From positions 1 through 21,956 of the forward strand of contig CAYTWE010000038.1 of the NCBI GenBank assembly GCA_964440985.1: a DNA stretch of 21,956 bases. The letters run 5' to 3'. Both the position numbers and the translations under genes were made by a program. This stretch comes from UBA1731 sp964440985 (GTDB taxonomy: Bacteria; Verrucomicrobiota; Kiritimatiellia; RFP12; UBA1067). The notes beneath the pieces are model-generated. The model searched no databases and was not told the origin of the DNA. It saw only the letters and a program-made list of their open reading frames with translations. Positions 14,161 through 21,956 of this stretch are shown here, one piece after another; the first letter of the stretch is position 1; each line of letters opens with the position of its first letter.

Positions 14161-17031
14161 CTACCTGATGACGATGAATCCGAACTTGCTTGCCCTGAAC
14201 CACATTGCCGAGTCGTCCGCCTTCGCCGACGTCAGGAACTTCGCCTTGAAGCCAACTATCTCAGACAGCCCGAACAGCTGCTTCGATCCGGAGTCGGTCT
14301 CCGCATACGAGAAGCAGCAGCGGGACACGGCATCCGTTCCGTCCGCCGGCATCCTCGCCATCACAAGCGGTTCTCCGGCAAGGCTGAACTTGCCAATGCC
14401 CGAAAACACCGCAGCCCATACGCCGCCCGACGATTCAACCGTAAGGTCGCCGCCGCCGAACTGCGCCGAACCGGTCACGACCGCAGATTCCGCAATCACA
14501 ATCCTGCGGACGCCTGAGAGGTTGGCGTTGTCAAAGTGGTTGGTGCCTCCGGCCAGCACAAGAGTTCCTTCGCCTGTGATGCTGCCAGAGAAATCAGCCC
14601 CGGAAACAGTCAGCACCGGCGCCCTTCCCTCAAACGCAACCGTGCCGCCGCCGGTGAGACTTCCAACTGTCTCCTTTGCTGAACGGAGCGTAAATACGCT
14701 CCCCTCTCCTACTGTCAGCTCGCCATCATCCGGCAGCATGTCAGTCTGTCCGAGAGCGGCAAGAGACGACAGATCCACAGCCCTCGTGCAGAACCAATGA
14801 TCGTACATGTATGCCCAATTTCTGGGATTATCAACAGGCCGCTTGCTGACAAGTTCATATCCGTTGTCGCAACGGTCGATCTCGGCATAGCTCACGCCAT
14901 CGTATGATGCCGAGAGCGTCCAGACATTTGGCACACGGTTGTTTGGGAGCCACTGTCCACCCATGTACAGAGCATAGGCATCAAACGACAGCCCCGTTCC
15001 GCCGTCGATTACGAAGCCTACGCCCTGCGCAACCGCCGCCGCGCTGCCTACAGGCCACTGCGCCTCGACTCCCTGGTCTCGCGTCTGATTCGTCGCATAG
15101 TTGTTCCAGACGTTCGTGACAAATTCCGCTGTGGAGTTGCACACGTTCGTCACCGACATGTCGTCCTTACCTGTCCATTTCGCCGTCACGCCGCTCGGCC
15201 ACGGCTGCCATACGCCGCCGCTGTGCAGCTGCATTTCGCCGAATGACAGGAGCGACCCCACGTTTGTGCCGCCATCGCCGCTCAAGCCGTAGACAAGCAG
15301 CTTCAGATACCGGAGCGAATTGGCGATCTCAAGCGCGCCGTCGGCTATCTCCACAGCACCTCGCGTCCAGTCTTCGCTTTCCGGAACGGCTTCATCGCGC
15401 AGTTCGCCGCGTCTGTATGGCCAAGTACCATACTCGTAGTCAGAATCCTGCATCTGCACCTGCGTCCACAGTTCACCGTCCATGCTCGTCTCGATGATCC
15501 ACTGCTGTGGGAGATGAGCGCCATTATCGGTCGTTGCAGACGACGGAACCGCAATTGAAACGGAATCGAACGCTATTGGATACGGCATGTCGATCTGCGC
15601 GTAGGCCTCGACCTTGCTGCCCCCGATATCGGCCACGTTCCACTGATAGTACGTCTCGTTGTCGCCGTCGGACAGATACCGCAGCCTGTCGCTGTTCCTT
15701 TTTCCAAATGCATCTTGAGACGTTATCCCATGCTGCGTGAAATTCGTTGTCGCATACAGGTTATGCCAACCGTGCGCGGCGGTCGGCAACGCCTGTCGCA
15801 CACCGCCGAGCCGCAGTTGGATGTCGCCGATCACATGGACAGTGCTGAACCCTTTTACGGTGACGTAGCGGATGAACCGCGCAATACGCGGAGCGCTATC
15901 CAGCGTCTCCACTGTTGCGTTGCGGTAGATGGTCTTGCCGTGAAGCGGAACGGTTGACGCCGCTTCGCCAAACGCTGTCACAATCCGCTTCGGCTGGGCG
16001 AGACGGCCGACAGCGCCGTTCAGTTCAACCGTGAGCGGCGCATCCGCGCTGTCCTTCAGGACAGGAAGGAAACCGCTCGCGAGTTTCAGCGTCCGCGCCT
16101 TGCCGTCATTTGTGACCTCAAACGCCGTCGCACCGAACGAGAGCGGGCCGATTTCCGCATTTTCCGTCGCAATGACCACTTCTCCGTAGCCAGCAATCAC
16201 GCCGGTGAATGTGCAGTCGCCAGTCAAGATGATGCGTCCGCCGGCAATCCGCAGCGTCCCAGCGCCCGAAAGGTTCGGCACCCGTCCGTTCACATGGTCG
16301 AGCACAAGTTCCGCACCTGCATCGATCGTCACCGTGTCTGTAGCGGCGAAGATCGGAACTGCATTCGCGACAGGCTGCGGATCTGTGCGCGGCGCATAGC
16401 TGCCGATCCCGTCTGACGTGCCGTATTGGCCGCTCATCGCACCTCTTCGCCTCTCCCAGAGAAACCACTCGCTGCCGTCAACGGAGATCTCGATCGTGAA
16501 ATCGTACGGGGCGCGTCCAGGGCAATTCCACGGCTGCCCGTATGAATAGCCGTTGAACGTAGTCGCCTCGCCCATGTCGACGATCAGATCTACGCTCATC
16601 GGCTGCTGCCAGTTCGCGTCTTTTTCGGCGCGGACGGTAGACAGCACAGCGGACGCATCTGAACCGTCCGACCCATGCGCCTGCGCACTTGCCGAGTACG
16701 GCACCAACTCGCCGTCGCGGGTCAGTCCGAAAAACGAAAATCCCCATGTTCCGTTCGCGTTCAGCGTCTCCCACGGATTGGTCTTTTCGCACTTTATGCG
16801 GACATATCGCGCCGTCGTATCGTAGGCCTGCGTCAGCGTCTGGCTTCCTTCACCCACATGTATGGAATCTGCCGCACATCTGCTTGCGGGCAGACACAGC
16901 AGCGTCGCCGCAAAAGCGGCGCAGCACATGAGATGCGCACACGGCGACACCATGATCCCGGTGAGGCTGCGGCTTGCGCCGCGCACCGCTTTCCAGATGT
17001 TTCCTGTTGGCGTCAAAACTCCCGTTGACAT
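14161..17031 (-). CDS. Secreted discoidin-like / beta-strand-repeat surface protein
   Basis: The 956-residue protein has an unusually long secretion signal: a 33-residue basic leader, then hydrophobic AAFAATLLCLPAS and likely cleavage after RCAA (about 54). Three galactose-binding (F5/8 type C, discoidin-like) modules can be recognised, around 70-215 (YDFTIEISVDGSEWFLWE), 385-605 (QQWIIETSMDGELWTQVQ) and 640-755 (NVWTLSASYDGVSYAEI). Between and after them (about 235-320 and 770-890) are Gly-rich strands such as GSLTGGGTVAFEG and GSITGEGTLVLAGG, like autotransporter-associated beta-strand repeats. There is no outer-membrane barrel; the end SKFGFIVIR is a single hydrophobic strand. AGGAGAT lies 7 nt before the ATG at 17031, fixing the start. 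A carbohydrate-binding or adhesion role is likely; no catalytic motif was seen. Confidence 0.75.
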   Translation of the reverse strand: MSTGVLTPTGNIWKAVRGASRSLTGIMVSPCAHLMCCAAFAATLLCLPASRCAADSIHVGEGSQTLTQAYDTTARYVRIKCEKTNPWETLNANGTWGFSFFGLTRDGELVPYSASAQAHGSDGSDASAVLSTVRAEKDANWQQPMSVDLIVDMGEATTFNGYSYGQPWNCPGRAPYDFTIEISVDGSEWFLWERRRGAMSGQYGTSDGIGSYAPRTDPQPVANAVPIFAATDTVTIDAGAELVLDHVNGRVPNLSGAGTLRIAGGRIILTGDCTFTGVIAGYGEVVIATENAEIGPLSFGATAFEVTNDGKARTLKLASGFLPVLKDSADAPLTVELNGAVGRLAQPKRIVTAFGEAASTVPLHGKTIYRNATVETLDSAPRIARFIRYVTVKGFSTVHVIGDIQLRLGGVRQALPTAAHGWHNLYATTNFTQHGITSQDAFGKRNSDRLRYLSDGDNETYYQWNVADIGGSKVEAYAQIDMPYPIAFDSVSIAVPSSATTDNGAHLPQQWIIETSMDGELWTQVQMQDSDYEYGTWPYRRGELRDEAVPESEDWTRGAVEIADGALEIANSLRYLKLLVYGLSGDGGTNVGSLLSFGEMQLHSGGVWQPWPSGVTAKWTGKDDMSVTNVCNSTAEFVTNVWNNYATNQTRDQGVEAQWPVGSAAAVAQGVGFVIDGGTGLSFDAYALYMGGQWLPNNRVPNVWTLSASYDGVSYAEIDRCDNGYELVSKRPVDNPRNWAYMYDHWFCTRAVDLSSLAALGQTDMLPDDGELTVGEGSVFTLRSAKETVGSLTGGGTVAFEGRAPVLTVSGADFSGSITGEGTLVLAGGTNHFDNANLSGVRRIVIAESAVVTGSAQFGGGDLTVESSGGVWAAVFSGIGKFSLAGEPLVMARMPADGTDAVSRCCFSYAETDSGSKQLFGLSEIVGFKAKFLTSAKADDSAMWFRASKFGFIVIR

Positions 17032-17064
17032 GGATATCTCCTAATTGGCCTTTAAATGCCGTGT

Positions 17065-17092
17065 AGTATATGGTTTTTTTTTTCCATGTCAA
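17065..17092 (-). promoter_or_regulatory. Strong promoter of the discoidin-protein gene
   Basis: On the minus strand a perfect TTGACA (17092-17087), a 16-bp spacer holding ten consecutive A (17083-17074), and TATACT (17070-17065) are followed at once by ACACGGC. The predicted leader is about 28 nt and contains AGGAGAT. It is the best match to a sigma70 consensus in the window. Confidence 0.85.
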
Positions 17093-17110
17093 ATCACAGC
17101 CTCCCCCGCT
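17092..17110 (-). repeat. Promoter-proximal copy of a 19-bp direct repeat
   Basis: On the minus strand AGCGGGGGAGGCTGTGATT; its last base is the first T of the -35 box TTGACA. It matches the copy at 17148-17166 at 17 of 19 positions. The position suits binding by an activator or repressor touching the -35. Confidence 0.6.
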
Positions 17111-17147
17111 TTGGAGATTTCCTGCGCCACTTGGGTTGCAATTCAGC

Positions 17148-17166
17148 AATCACAGTCTCCCCCGTT
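17148..17166 (-). repeat. Promoter-distal copy of the 19-bp direct repeat
   Basis: On the minus strand AACGGGGGAGACTGTGATT, 56 bp upstream of the proximal copy and in the same orientation. Both copies lie in the non-coding gap between the GH95 stop codon and the discoidin-protein promoter. Confidence 0.6.
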
Positions 17167-17212
17167 GCGTGGAAAAGAAACGGGAAACGCAACACCAGGC
17201 GAGCTACGCCTG
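17164..17212 (-). terminator. Hairpin region after the GH95 gene
   Basis: On the minus strand CAGGCG (17212-17207) and CGCCTG (17201-17196) form a perfect stem around TAGCT, 5 nt after the GH95 stop. A pyrimidine-rich TTTCCCGTTTCTTTTCC follows. A second stem, GTTGCGT (17193-17187) with ACGCAAC (17170-17164), encloses that tract. Without a pure T-run, intrinsic termination is plausible but not certain. Confidence 0.4.
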
Positions 17213-17217
17213 ACACA

Positions 17218-19548
17218 TCATTCGGCCGGATTGCGGATGTTTGCGGGCGGCAAACGAATGACATATCCATTTGGATCGCCACCGGCAATGCGCTTTTCGG
17301 CAAGGCTGCCGTTCCGCCAGGAAAGATCAACCGTGTAGCCGCCACGTGCGCGAAGACCCTTCACGCTCCCTTCGGGCCATGCCGACGGCAAAGCGGGAAG
17401 AAGCCTCAAGACGACCTTGCCGTCTGCCGTCCGCTCATGGCTCTGCAGCAGCATCTCGGCGATTGCCGCCGTACAGCCAAGGTTGCCGTCAATCTGAAAC
17501 GGCGGATGCGCATCGAAGAGGTTGCTGTACGTGCCGCCCTTGTATGTGCCGCCCAAAGTGGCGAATGTAGGGGTAAGCTGGTTTTCGAGAATCGCGTATG
17601 CGTGGTCGCCGTCAAGAAGCCGCGCCCACCATGCCATGCGCCACGCCATGCCCCAGCCGGTGGAGATGTCGCCGCGATGCACCAGCGTCTTCTTCGCGGC
17701 GGCGAAGAGCGCAGTCATCTCCGGCGTGATCTGCGCGGAGGGATAGAGGGCGTACAGGTGCGAAATGTGGCGATGCCTGTCATCCGGATCGTCCAGGTCC
17801 TCCGTCCACTCCTGAAGCTGTCCCCAACGTCCAATCTGCAGCGGAGTAAGGCGCTCTCGCCGCGCCGCCAGTTCGGAGAGCGTCGCGGCGTCATCCGTTT
17901 CGCGCCCAAGGATCTTCGCGGCAGACGCGACGGCGTCAAAAAGGTCTCGGAGTATCTGCGCATCCATCGATGCTCCACGCGTCCACTTGATGCCGTCACG
18001 CCCTTTTGGCGCATTTTCCGGGGAATAGCTCGGCACTACCGTAAGGAATCCTGTCTTCGGATCGATGACGAGCGCATCTATGAAAAACTCCGCTGCGCCG
18101 CGCATGACAGGGTAGGCGCGTGAAAGGAACGCACGATCCTGCGTGAAGAGCCAGTGATCCCAAAGCTGCGCGGAAAGCCAGGCGCCGCCCATCGGCCACC
18201 AGCCGAATGCCCCGTGCACGGGAACTGAAATCCTCCAGATGTCCATGTGGTGGTGTGCGCACCAGCCGCGGGCGCCGTACATGTCCCTCGCCGTCCGTGC
18301 GCCGGATACGGACAGCTCCTCAAGCGCGGAAAGCAACGGCTCGATGAGCGGCGAAAGGTTCGCGACGTCCACAGGCCAGTAGTTCATCTCCAGGTTGATG
18401 TTGATCGTGTAGCTCGACATCCACGCCGGAATCATCCACTCGTTCCATATCCCCTGAAGTGTCGGAGGCTGAGTGCCGGGCTGCGACGATGAAATGAGAA
18501 GATACCGCCCGAACGCAAAATAGAGTGCGGCAAGATATGGATTGCGGTCGTTGCGGAACGACTTTAGGCGCGACGAGACGGTCTGTCCGGGATGGCTGTC
18601 CGGCAGATAAAGCCTGCATGTGTTGAACTGCTCGCGATATTTCGCTACATGACGGGCGCGGAGCTTGTCGTACGGCATGGATGCAGCCTTGGCAAGGCGC
18701 TCTTCGGAACGGGCCTTTTCGTCGCCTGACGAGCCGTCTTTCCAGTTCACGAAACTTGTGGCCGCAGAGTAGAGCAGCGTGACGGATGTTGCATCCTGGA
18801 CAAAAAGCACACCATTGTCGGCCGTGACGTCCCCATCCGTCTCACACGCCTTCAGGTGGGACGCATAGCGTATTGCGCCATGCGAATAGCAGGTGACGCC
18901 TGCATTCCCGGAGAGAAAGACGTCGCGCCCGTCGTCTGACGTCTTCGCACTCCTCTGAAACGGACTCTCGAAGAAAGCTGCAAACGAAAGCGACTTGGGT
19001 CGATCTGCCGTGAGGCGAATGACGACTACATCATCGGCAAGCGACGTAAACGTCTCACGCCTGTAGGTCACCCCGCCGACAGAGTAGACACATGAGGCGA
19101 CAGCCTCCTCCAACGACAGCGACCGCCGGTAGTCCGCAGGCAGGTCATGGCCGTCGAAGCGAAGCACGAGAGATCCAAGCGTCTGGTATGCTTCGGACGT
19201 ATTCCGCCGCGAACTCCGGCCGCCAGTCGTCCGGTTGAACAGCTTAAAGGCATCCTTCTCACGCCCTTCAAAGATCAGGCGGCGGATCTCCGGAAGGATT
19301 TCATTCAGCTTCGGCTCAAGCATGTAGTCTGGTCGACCATCCCAGAGCGTATCCTCGTTGAGCTGCAGGCGTTCCGCGCCAGGCCCGCCAAACACCATCG
19401 CTCCGAGGCGTCCATTGCCAAGCGGAAGCGCCTCGTTCCACGTCGCCGCAGGCGCATCGTAGTCGAGGGTCAGGGGCGTGGAGCAGAGTCCGTCCGAAAG
19501 GGCTGCGGCAATGCAGAGCGCGAGAGCGTACCGAACGTTGGTGAGCAT
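17218..19548 (-). CDS. Secreted alpha-L-fucosidase-type glycoside hydrolase, family GH95
   Basis: GH95 enzymes are inverting glycosidases, best known as 1,2-alpha-L-fucosidases acting on fucosylated mucin, milk or plant glycans; some family members are galactosidases. The 776-residue product has an N-terminal signal peptide (ALALCIAAALSDG, cleavage near residue 22), the GH95 N-terminal beta domain opening with WNEALPLGNGRLGAMVFGG (37-55) and LNEDTLWDG (63-71), and an (alpha/alpha)6 barrel. The catalytic-site segments are present: TININLEMNYWP with Asn383 and Asn385, SYSPENAP with Glu511 as probable general acid, and HPPFQIDGNLG with Asp687. These correspond by motif to the Asn pair, Glu and Asp of Bifidobacterium AfcA. 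The ATG at 19548 is 6 nt after the rnfD stop with only a weak AAGG upstream, so it appears co-transcribed with rnfC and rnfD. Confidence 0.93.
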   Translation of the reverse strand: MLTNVRYALALCIAAALSDGLCSTPLTLDYDAPAATWNEALPLGNGRLGAMVFGGPGAERLQLNEDTLWDGRPDYMLEPKLNEILPEIRRLIFEGREKDAFKLFNRTTGGRSSRRNTSEAYQTLGSLVLRFDGHDLPADYRRSLSLEEAVASCVYSVGGVTYRRETFTSLADDVVVIRLTADRPKSLSFAAFFESPFQRSAKTSDDGRDVFLSGNAGVTCYSHGAIRYASHLKACETDGDVTADNGVLFVQDATSVTLLYSAATSFVNWKDGSSGDEKARSEERLAKAASMPYDKLRARHVAKYREQFNTCRLYLPDSHPGQTVSSRLKSFRNDRNPYLAALYFAFGRYLLISSSQPGTQPPTLQGIWNEWMIPAWMSSYTININLEMNYWPVDVANLSPLIEPLLSALEELSVSGARTARDMYGARGWCAHHHMDIWRISVPVHGAFGWWPMGGAWLSAQLWDHWLFTQDRAFLSRAYPVMRGAAEFFIDALVIDPKTGFLTVVPSYSPENAPKGRDGIKWTRGASMDAQILRDLFDAVASAAKILGRETDDAATLSELAARRERLTPLQIGRWGQLQEWTEDLDDPDDRHRHISHLYALYPSAQITPEMTALFAAAKKTLVHRGDISTGWGMAWRMAWWARLLDGDHAYAILENQLTPTFATLGGTYKGGTYSNLFDAHPPFQIDGNLGCTAAIAEMLLQSHERTADGKVVLRLLPALPSAWPEGSVKGLRARGGYTVDLSWRNGSLAEKRIAGGDPNGYVIRLPPANIRNPAE

Positions 19549-19554
19549 GGCGAA

Positions 19555-20526
19555 TCAGGCCTTGTTGCGTCCGAACGGTCTGGGCTGCGTGAAGCGGTCG
19601 ATGAGCGGCGTGACGGCGTTCATTATGAGAATGGCGAACGACACACCCTCCGGATATCCGCCGCCGGACCTGATGCACATCGTGAGAAGTCCGCACCCGG
19701 CGCCAAACACCAGCTTGCCCTTTGCCGTGATCGGCGACGTCACATAGTCCGTGGCCATGAAGAACGCGCCTATCACCACGCCGCCGGAAAGCACGTGAAA
19801 AACCGGCGGCACTCCGCCCTTGAAAAACGCAAATGCATACACCGTGGCGAGGAACGCCGCCGGGATGTGCCATGTGATGACGCGCCTGACGAGCAGATAG
19901 GCCGCGCCAGCAAGCAGCGCGACCGCGCACGTCTCGCCGATGCAGCCGCCGACGTTTCCGAACAGCAGACTTTTCAGAGAGGCGAACTGCGAGGCGTCAC
20001 CGCTCTTGATGAGCGCGAGAGGCGTTGCGCAGGTTACGGCCTCGACAGCGCCACCGCCTACCGACAGAAGGCCACGCGGCGCACCCCATGTGGTCATTGC
20101 GCCGGTGAACGATATCAGCATGAACGCCCGCGCCGCGAGCGCCGGGTTGAACGGGTTGTAGCCAAGTCCGCCAAAAGTCTGCTTCGCGATTGCGATGGCG
20201 AACACGCCACCTGCGGCGGCCATCCACAACGGCAGATCCGGCGGCAGGTTCAATGCAAGCAGGAGCCCGGTCAGAACGGCCGAAAGGTCTCCGACGGTGT
20301 TTTCCCTCTTCATCGCGAGGCGGCAGAGAGCCTCTGTCACGACCGTCGCCGAGATGCACGTCGCCATCAGCCACACCGCCCTAAGCCCGAAAAACCACAC
20401 GGAGCACAGCGCCGCTGGCGTCAAGGCGATGATCACGTCGCGCATCATCGAATGCACACTCGACTTCGCGTGTGTGTGCGGCGATGAACTCAGGATATAG
20501 TGCGTGGATGTTTCCTTTGGCTTCAT
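19555..20526 (-). CDS. rnfD: Rnf electron transport complex subunit RnfD
   Basis: RnfD is an integral membrane flavoprotein of the Rnf complex, which couples ferredoxin oxidation and NAD+ reduction to Na+ or H+ export. The 323-residue product opens with the family-typical SSPHTHAKSSVHSMMRDV (13-30), has several hydrophobic helices, FGGLGYNPFNPALAARAF (118-135) and the flavinylation region AVTCATPL (163-170) in which Thr168 is the expected covalent FMN site. The residue two before it is Cys where Gly or Ser is usual. A long soluble N-terminus is absent, separating it from NqrB. Its start is 54 nt after the rnfC stop with no clear promoter, so both belong to one operon. Directly after it comes a GH95 gene instead of rnfG. 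Confidence 0.94.
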   Translation of the reverse strand: MKPKETSTHYILSSSPHTHAKSSVHSMMRDVIIALTPAALCSVWFFGLRAVWLMATCISATVVTEALCRLAMKRENTVGDLSAVLTGLLLALNLPPDLPLWMAAAGGVFAIAIAKQTFGGLGYNPFNPALAARAFMLISFTGAMTTWGAPRGLLSVGGGAVEAVTCATPLALIKSGDASQFASLKSLLFGNVGGCIGETCAVALLAGAAYLLVRRVITWHIPAAFLATVYAFAFFKGGVPPVFHVLSGGVVIGAFFMATDYVTSPITAKGKLVFGAGCGLLTMCIRSGGGYPEGVSFAILIMNAVTPLIDRFTQPRPFGRNKA

Positions 20527-20580
20527 AGACTTATCCGGTTTATGTGCAAGCTCATGTGTATTGCATGATTTTCAAAAAGA

Positions 20581-21954
20581 TCATTTCTGCGCCGCCGCTG
20601 CGGCCTTGGCCTTTTCCGCTGAAATGCGCACGCGCACCGTGGCCTTGGCTCGACGGCAGAACTGGGTGAGCGGACGGTACGCCGGACATCCGAACGCACA
20701 CGCACCACACTCGATGCAGTCCATCACGCCATACCGTTCGGCATCGGCGATGTCGTTCGCCTCGACCGCACGAGATATGGCGGCAGGATTGAGGGACATC
20801 GGACACGCCCTCACGCAGCGTCCACAGTTGATGCAGGGATGCGACGAGTACTGGAAGACCTTCCGCCGCGACAGGAGAAGAAGCCCGGATGTTGTCTTCG
20901 TCGTCGCAATTTCGAGCGACGGCACGGCAAATCCCATCATCGTGCCGCCGGATATAACCTTGGCCGGGTGTTCTGTTTCGCCGCCGCAGAACGCAACAAG
21001 GTCTGCATACTTCGTTCCTATCGGCGCCTCGACGTTCTTCGGACAGCATATGGCATCGCCCGAAACGGTCGTCACCCGCGAAAGAAGGATCAGCCCCTTC
21101 TCGACCGCGTCCGCGACAGCCGCAACCGTCCCGACGTTCTCCACTACGCACCCGACATCGATCGGCAAAGCGGGCGGCTCAGGAACGATGCGACCGACCG
21201 TCGCGTAGATCTGGTGCTTTTCAGAGCCTTGCGGATAGAGGACCGGCAACACGACAATCTCCACGTTGCCGTCGATGTCCGCAAACGCCCGCTCAAGCGC
21301 GGCGATGGCTTCCGGCTTGTTCGCCTCGACCGCAATCCGCACGGCGCATCCACCCAGTATCTTGCGCAGAATCTCCACGCCGACACGGACGCGCTCCGCC
21401 CGCTCAAGCATAAGGCGGAAGTCGGCGCACAGGTACGGCTCGCACTCCGCGCCGTTCACTATCAGGTATTCGCAGCGCTTGTTCGGCGGCGGATTGAGCT
21501 TCACGCAAGTCGGGAAGCCGGCGCCACCCATGCCGCAGATGCCCGCATCATCGATACGCGCAAGAAGTTCATCCCTTGTCGCAACACGCCAATCGAGTGG
21601 CTTAAGCGTCCTTTCGGCAACGTCAACGCCGTCTGGCACGGGCGCCGTCGTATCAAGGATTACCGCCGCAGCCTTTCCGCCGGCAGGCCCGTGACGCGGC
21701 TCTACCGACTTTACAAGTCCGTTGGCGGGTGCATGGACGGGAACTGATATGAAGCCGTTGCGCTCGCCGAGAAGCTGTCCCTTCACGACATAGTCTCCAG
21801 CCTTGACGATGCACTTCGCAGGCGCGCCGAGATGTTGGCTCATCGAGACGACGAGTTCGGCGGGACACGGCATTGCCTCGATTGCCGTCTCCCGTGCGAG
21901 ATCCTTGTTGTAGTCGGGATGAACGCCACCCCTGAACTTAAATGCACTTTTCAC
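20581..21954 (-). CDS. rnfC: Rnf electron transport complex subunit RnfC
   Basis: RnfC is the peripheral NADH/FMN and iron-sulfur subunit, homologous to NuoF and NqrA. The 457-residue product begins MKSAFKFRGGVHPDYNKDL, as is usual for the family, with the Rossmann-like GMGGAGFPT (141-149) and NGAECEPYL (167-175) for flavin/NADH, and two ferredoxin-type 4Fe-4S motifs: Cys374, 377, 380, 384 and Cys413, 416, 419, 423. The C-terminal tail after residue 440 is short and Ala/Lys-rich, without the long repeats of the E. coli protein. The start is a GTG at 21954, two bases from the window edge, so the ribosome binding site and any further upstream start cannot be seen. Upstream rnfB, if present, lies outside the window. 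Confidence 0.95.
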   Translation of the reverse strand: MKSAFKFRGGVHPDYNKDLARETAIEAMPCPAELVVSMSQHLGAPAKCIVKAGDYVVKGQLLGERNGFISVPVHAPANGLVKSVEPRHGPAGGKAAAVILDTTAPVPDGVDVAERTLKPLDWRVATRDELLARIDDAGICGMGGAGFPTCVKLNPPPNKRCEYLIVNGAECEPYLCADFRLMLERAERVRVGVEILRKILGGCAVRIAVEANKPEAIAALERAFADIDGNVEIVVLPVLYPQGSEKHQIYATVGRIVPEPPALPIDVGCVVENVGTVAAVADAVEKGLILLSRVTTVSGDAICCPKNVEAPIGTKYADLVAFCGGETEHPAKVISGGTMMGFAVPSLEIATTKTTSGLLLLSRRKVFQYSSHPCINCGRCVRACPMSLNPAAISRAVEANDIADAERYGVMDCIECGACAFGCPAYRPLTQFCRRAKATVRVRISAEKAKAAAAAQK

Positions 21955-21956
21955 TG

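Noticed and set aside
13925..14800. Plus-strand frame of 291 codons across the 14041-14160 gap
   Set aside because: It is Pro/Ser-rich antisense to two real genes and crosses the extended -10 promoter; no start signal.
19549..19554. Frameshifted rnfG remnant between rnfD and GH95
   Set aside because: The gap is only 6 nt and both flanking proteins are complete, leaving no room for a remnant.
19147..20487. Plus-strand frame of 446 codons opposite GH95 and rnfD
   Set aside because: Arg/Glu/His-rich composition typical of a mirror frame; both minus-strand genes have clear family motifs.
1..21956. CRISPR array, insertion sequence, prophage or toxin-antitoxin system
   Set aside because: No regularly spaced repeats, transposase or integrase motifs, or paired small toxin-like genes were seen on either strand.

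Overview
The window looks like chromosomal DNA of an anaerobic, fermentative bacterium of the PVC group, most likely an uncultured Kiritimatiellota or Lentisphaerota relative from a gut or other polysaccharide-rich habitat. This is inferred from high GC, a HydF hydrogenase-maturation GTPase, Rnf subunits, a GH95 alpha-fucosidase, a large modular glycosidase and a discoidin/beta-strand-repeat surface protein of a kind expanded in that lineage. No marker was searched, so the phylum is a hypothesis. Every gene I can support lies on the minus strand, so transcription runs from high to low coordinates.

In order of transcription: (1) rnfC and rnfD (21954-19555) are followed after 6 nt by a secreted GH95 fucosidase (19548-17218); rnfG, rnfE and rnfA are not where they usually sit. 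(2) A promoter with a perfect TTGACA and two upstream 19-bp repeats drives a 956-residue secreted discoidin/beta-repeat protein (17031-14161). (3) An extended -10 promoter precedes a 1310-residue lipoprotein related to GH42/beta-galactosidases (14040-10108). (4) A promoter at 10041-10013 drives acyl-CoA synthetase, an RsmC-like methyltransferase and parE as one tight operon. (5) A promoter at 5184-5156 drives the alpha ribosomal operon rpmJ-rpsM-rpsK-rpsD-rpoA-rplQ, which lacks secY and infA upstream. (6) After rplQ come two hairpins, tRNA-Leu(UAG) and hydF. (7) A promoter at 449-421 drives a 31-residue very basic protein, tRNA-Cys(GCA) and tRNA-Val(CAC), closed by a clear intrinsic terminator at 122-92.

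The genes suggest a lifestyle: secreted and lipoprotein glycosidases release sugars (fucose is the clearest substrate), fermentation yields reduced ferredoxin, and the electrons go to [FeFe]-hydrogenase (HydF matures it) or to the Rnf ion pump. The rest is core translation, transcription and DNA topology machinery.

The most interesting signals are: a shared promoter signature in which ACACG directly follows the -10 box at four independent operons; the near-leaderless small basic protein in a tRNA transcription unit; the rnf operon continuing into a fucosidase; a HydF with no recognisable G4 NKxD motif; the GH42-like protein with no obvious acid/base Asn-Glu pair; and the tandem repeat touching the -35 of the discoidin-protein promoter. 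I saw no CRISPR array, insertion sequence, prophage or defence system.
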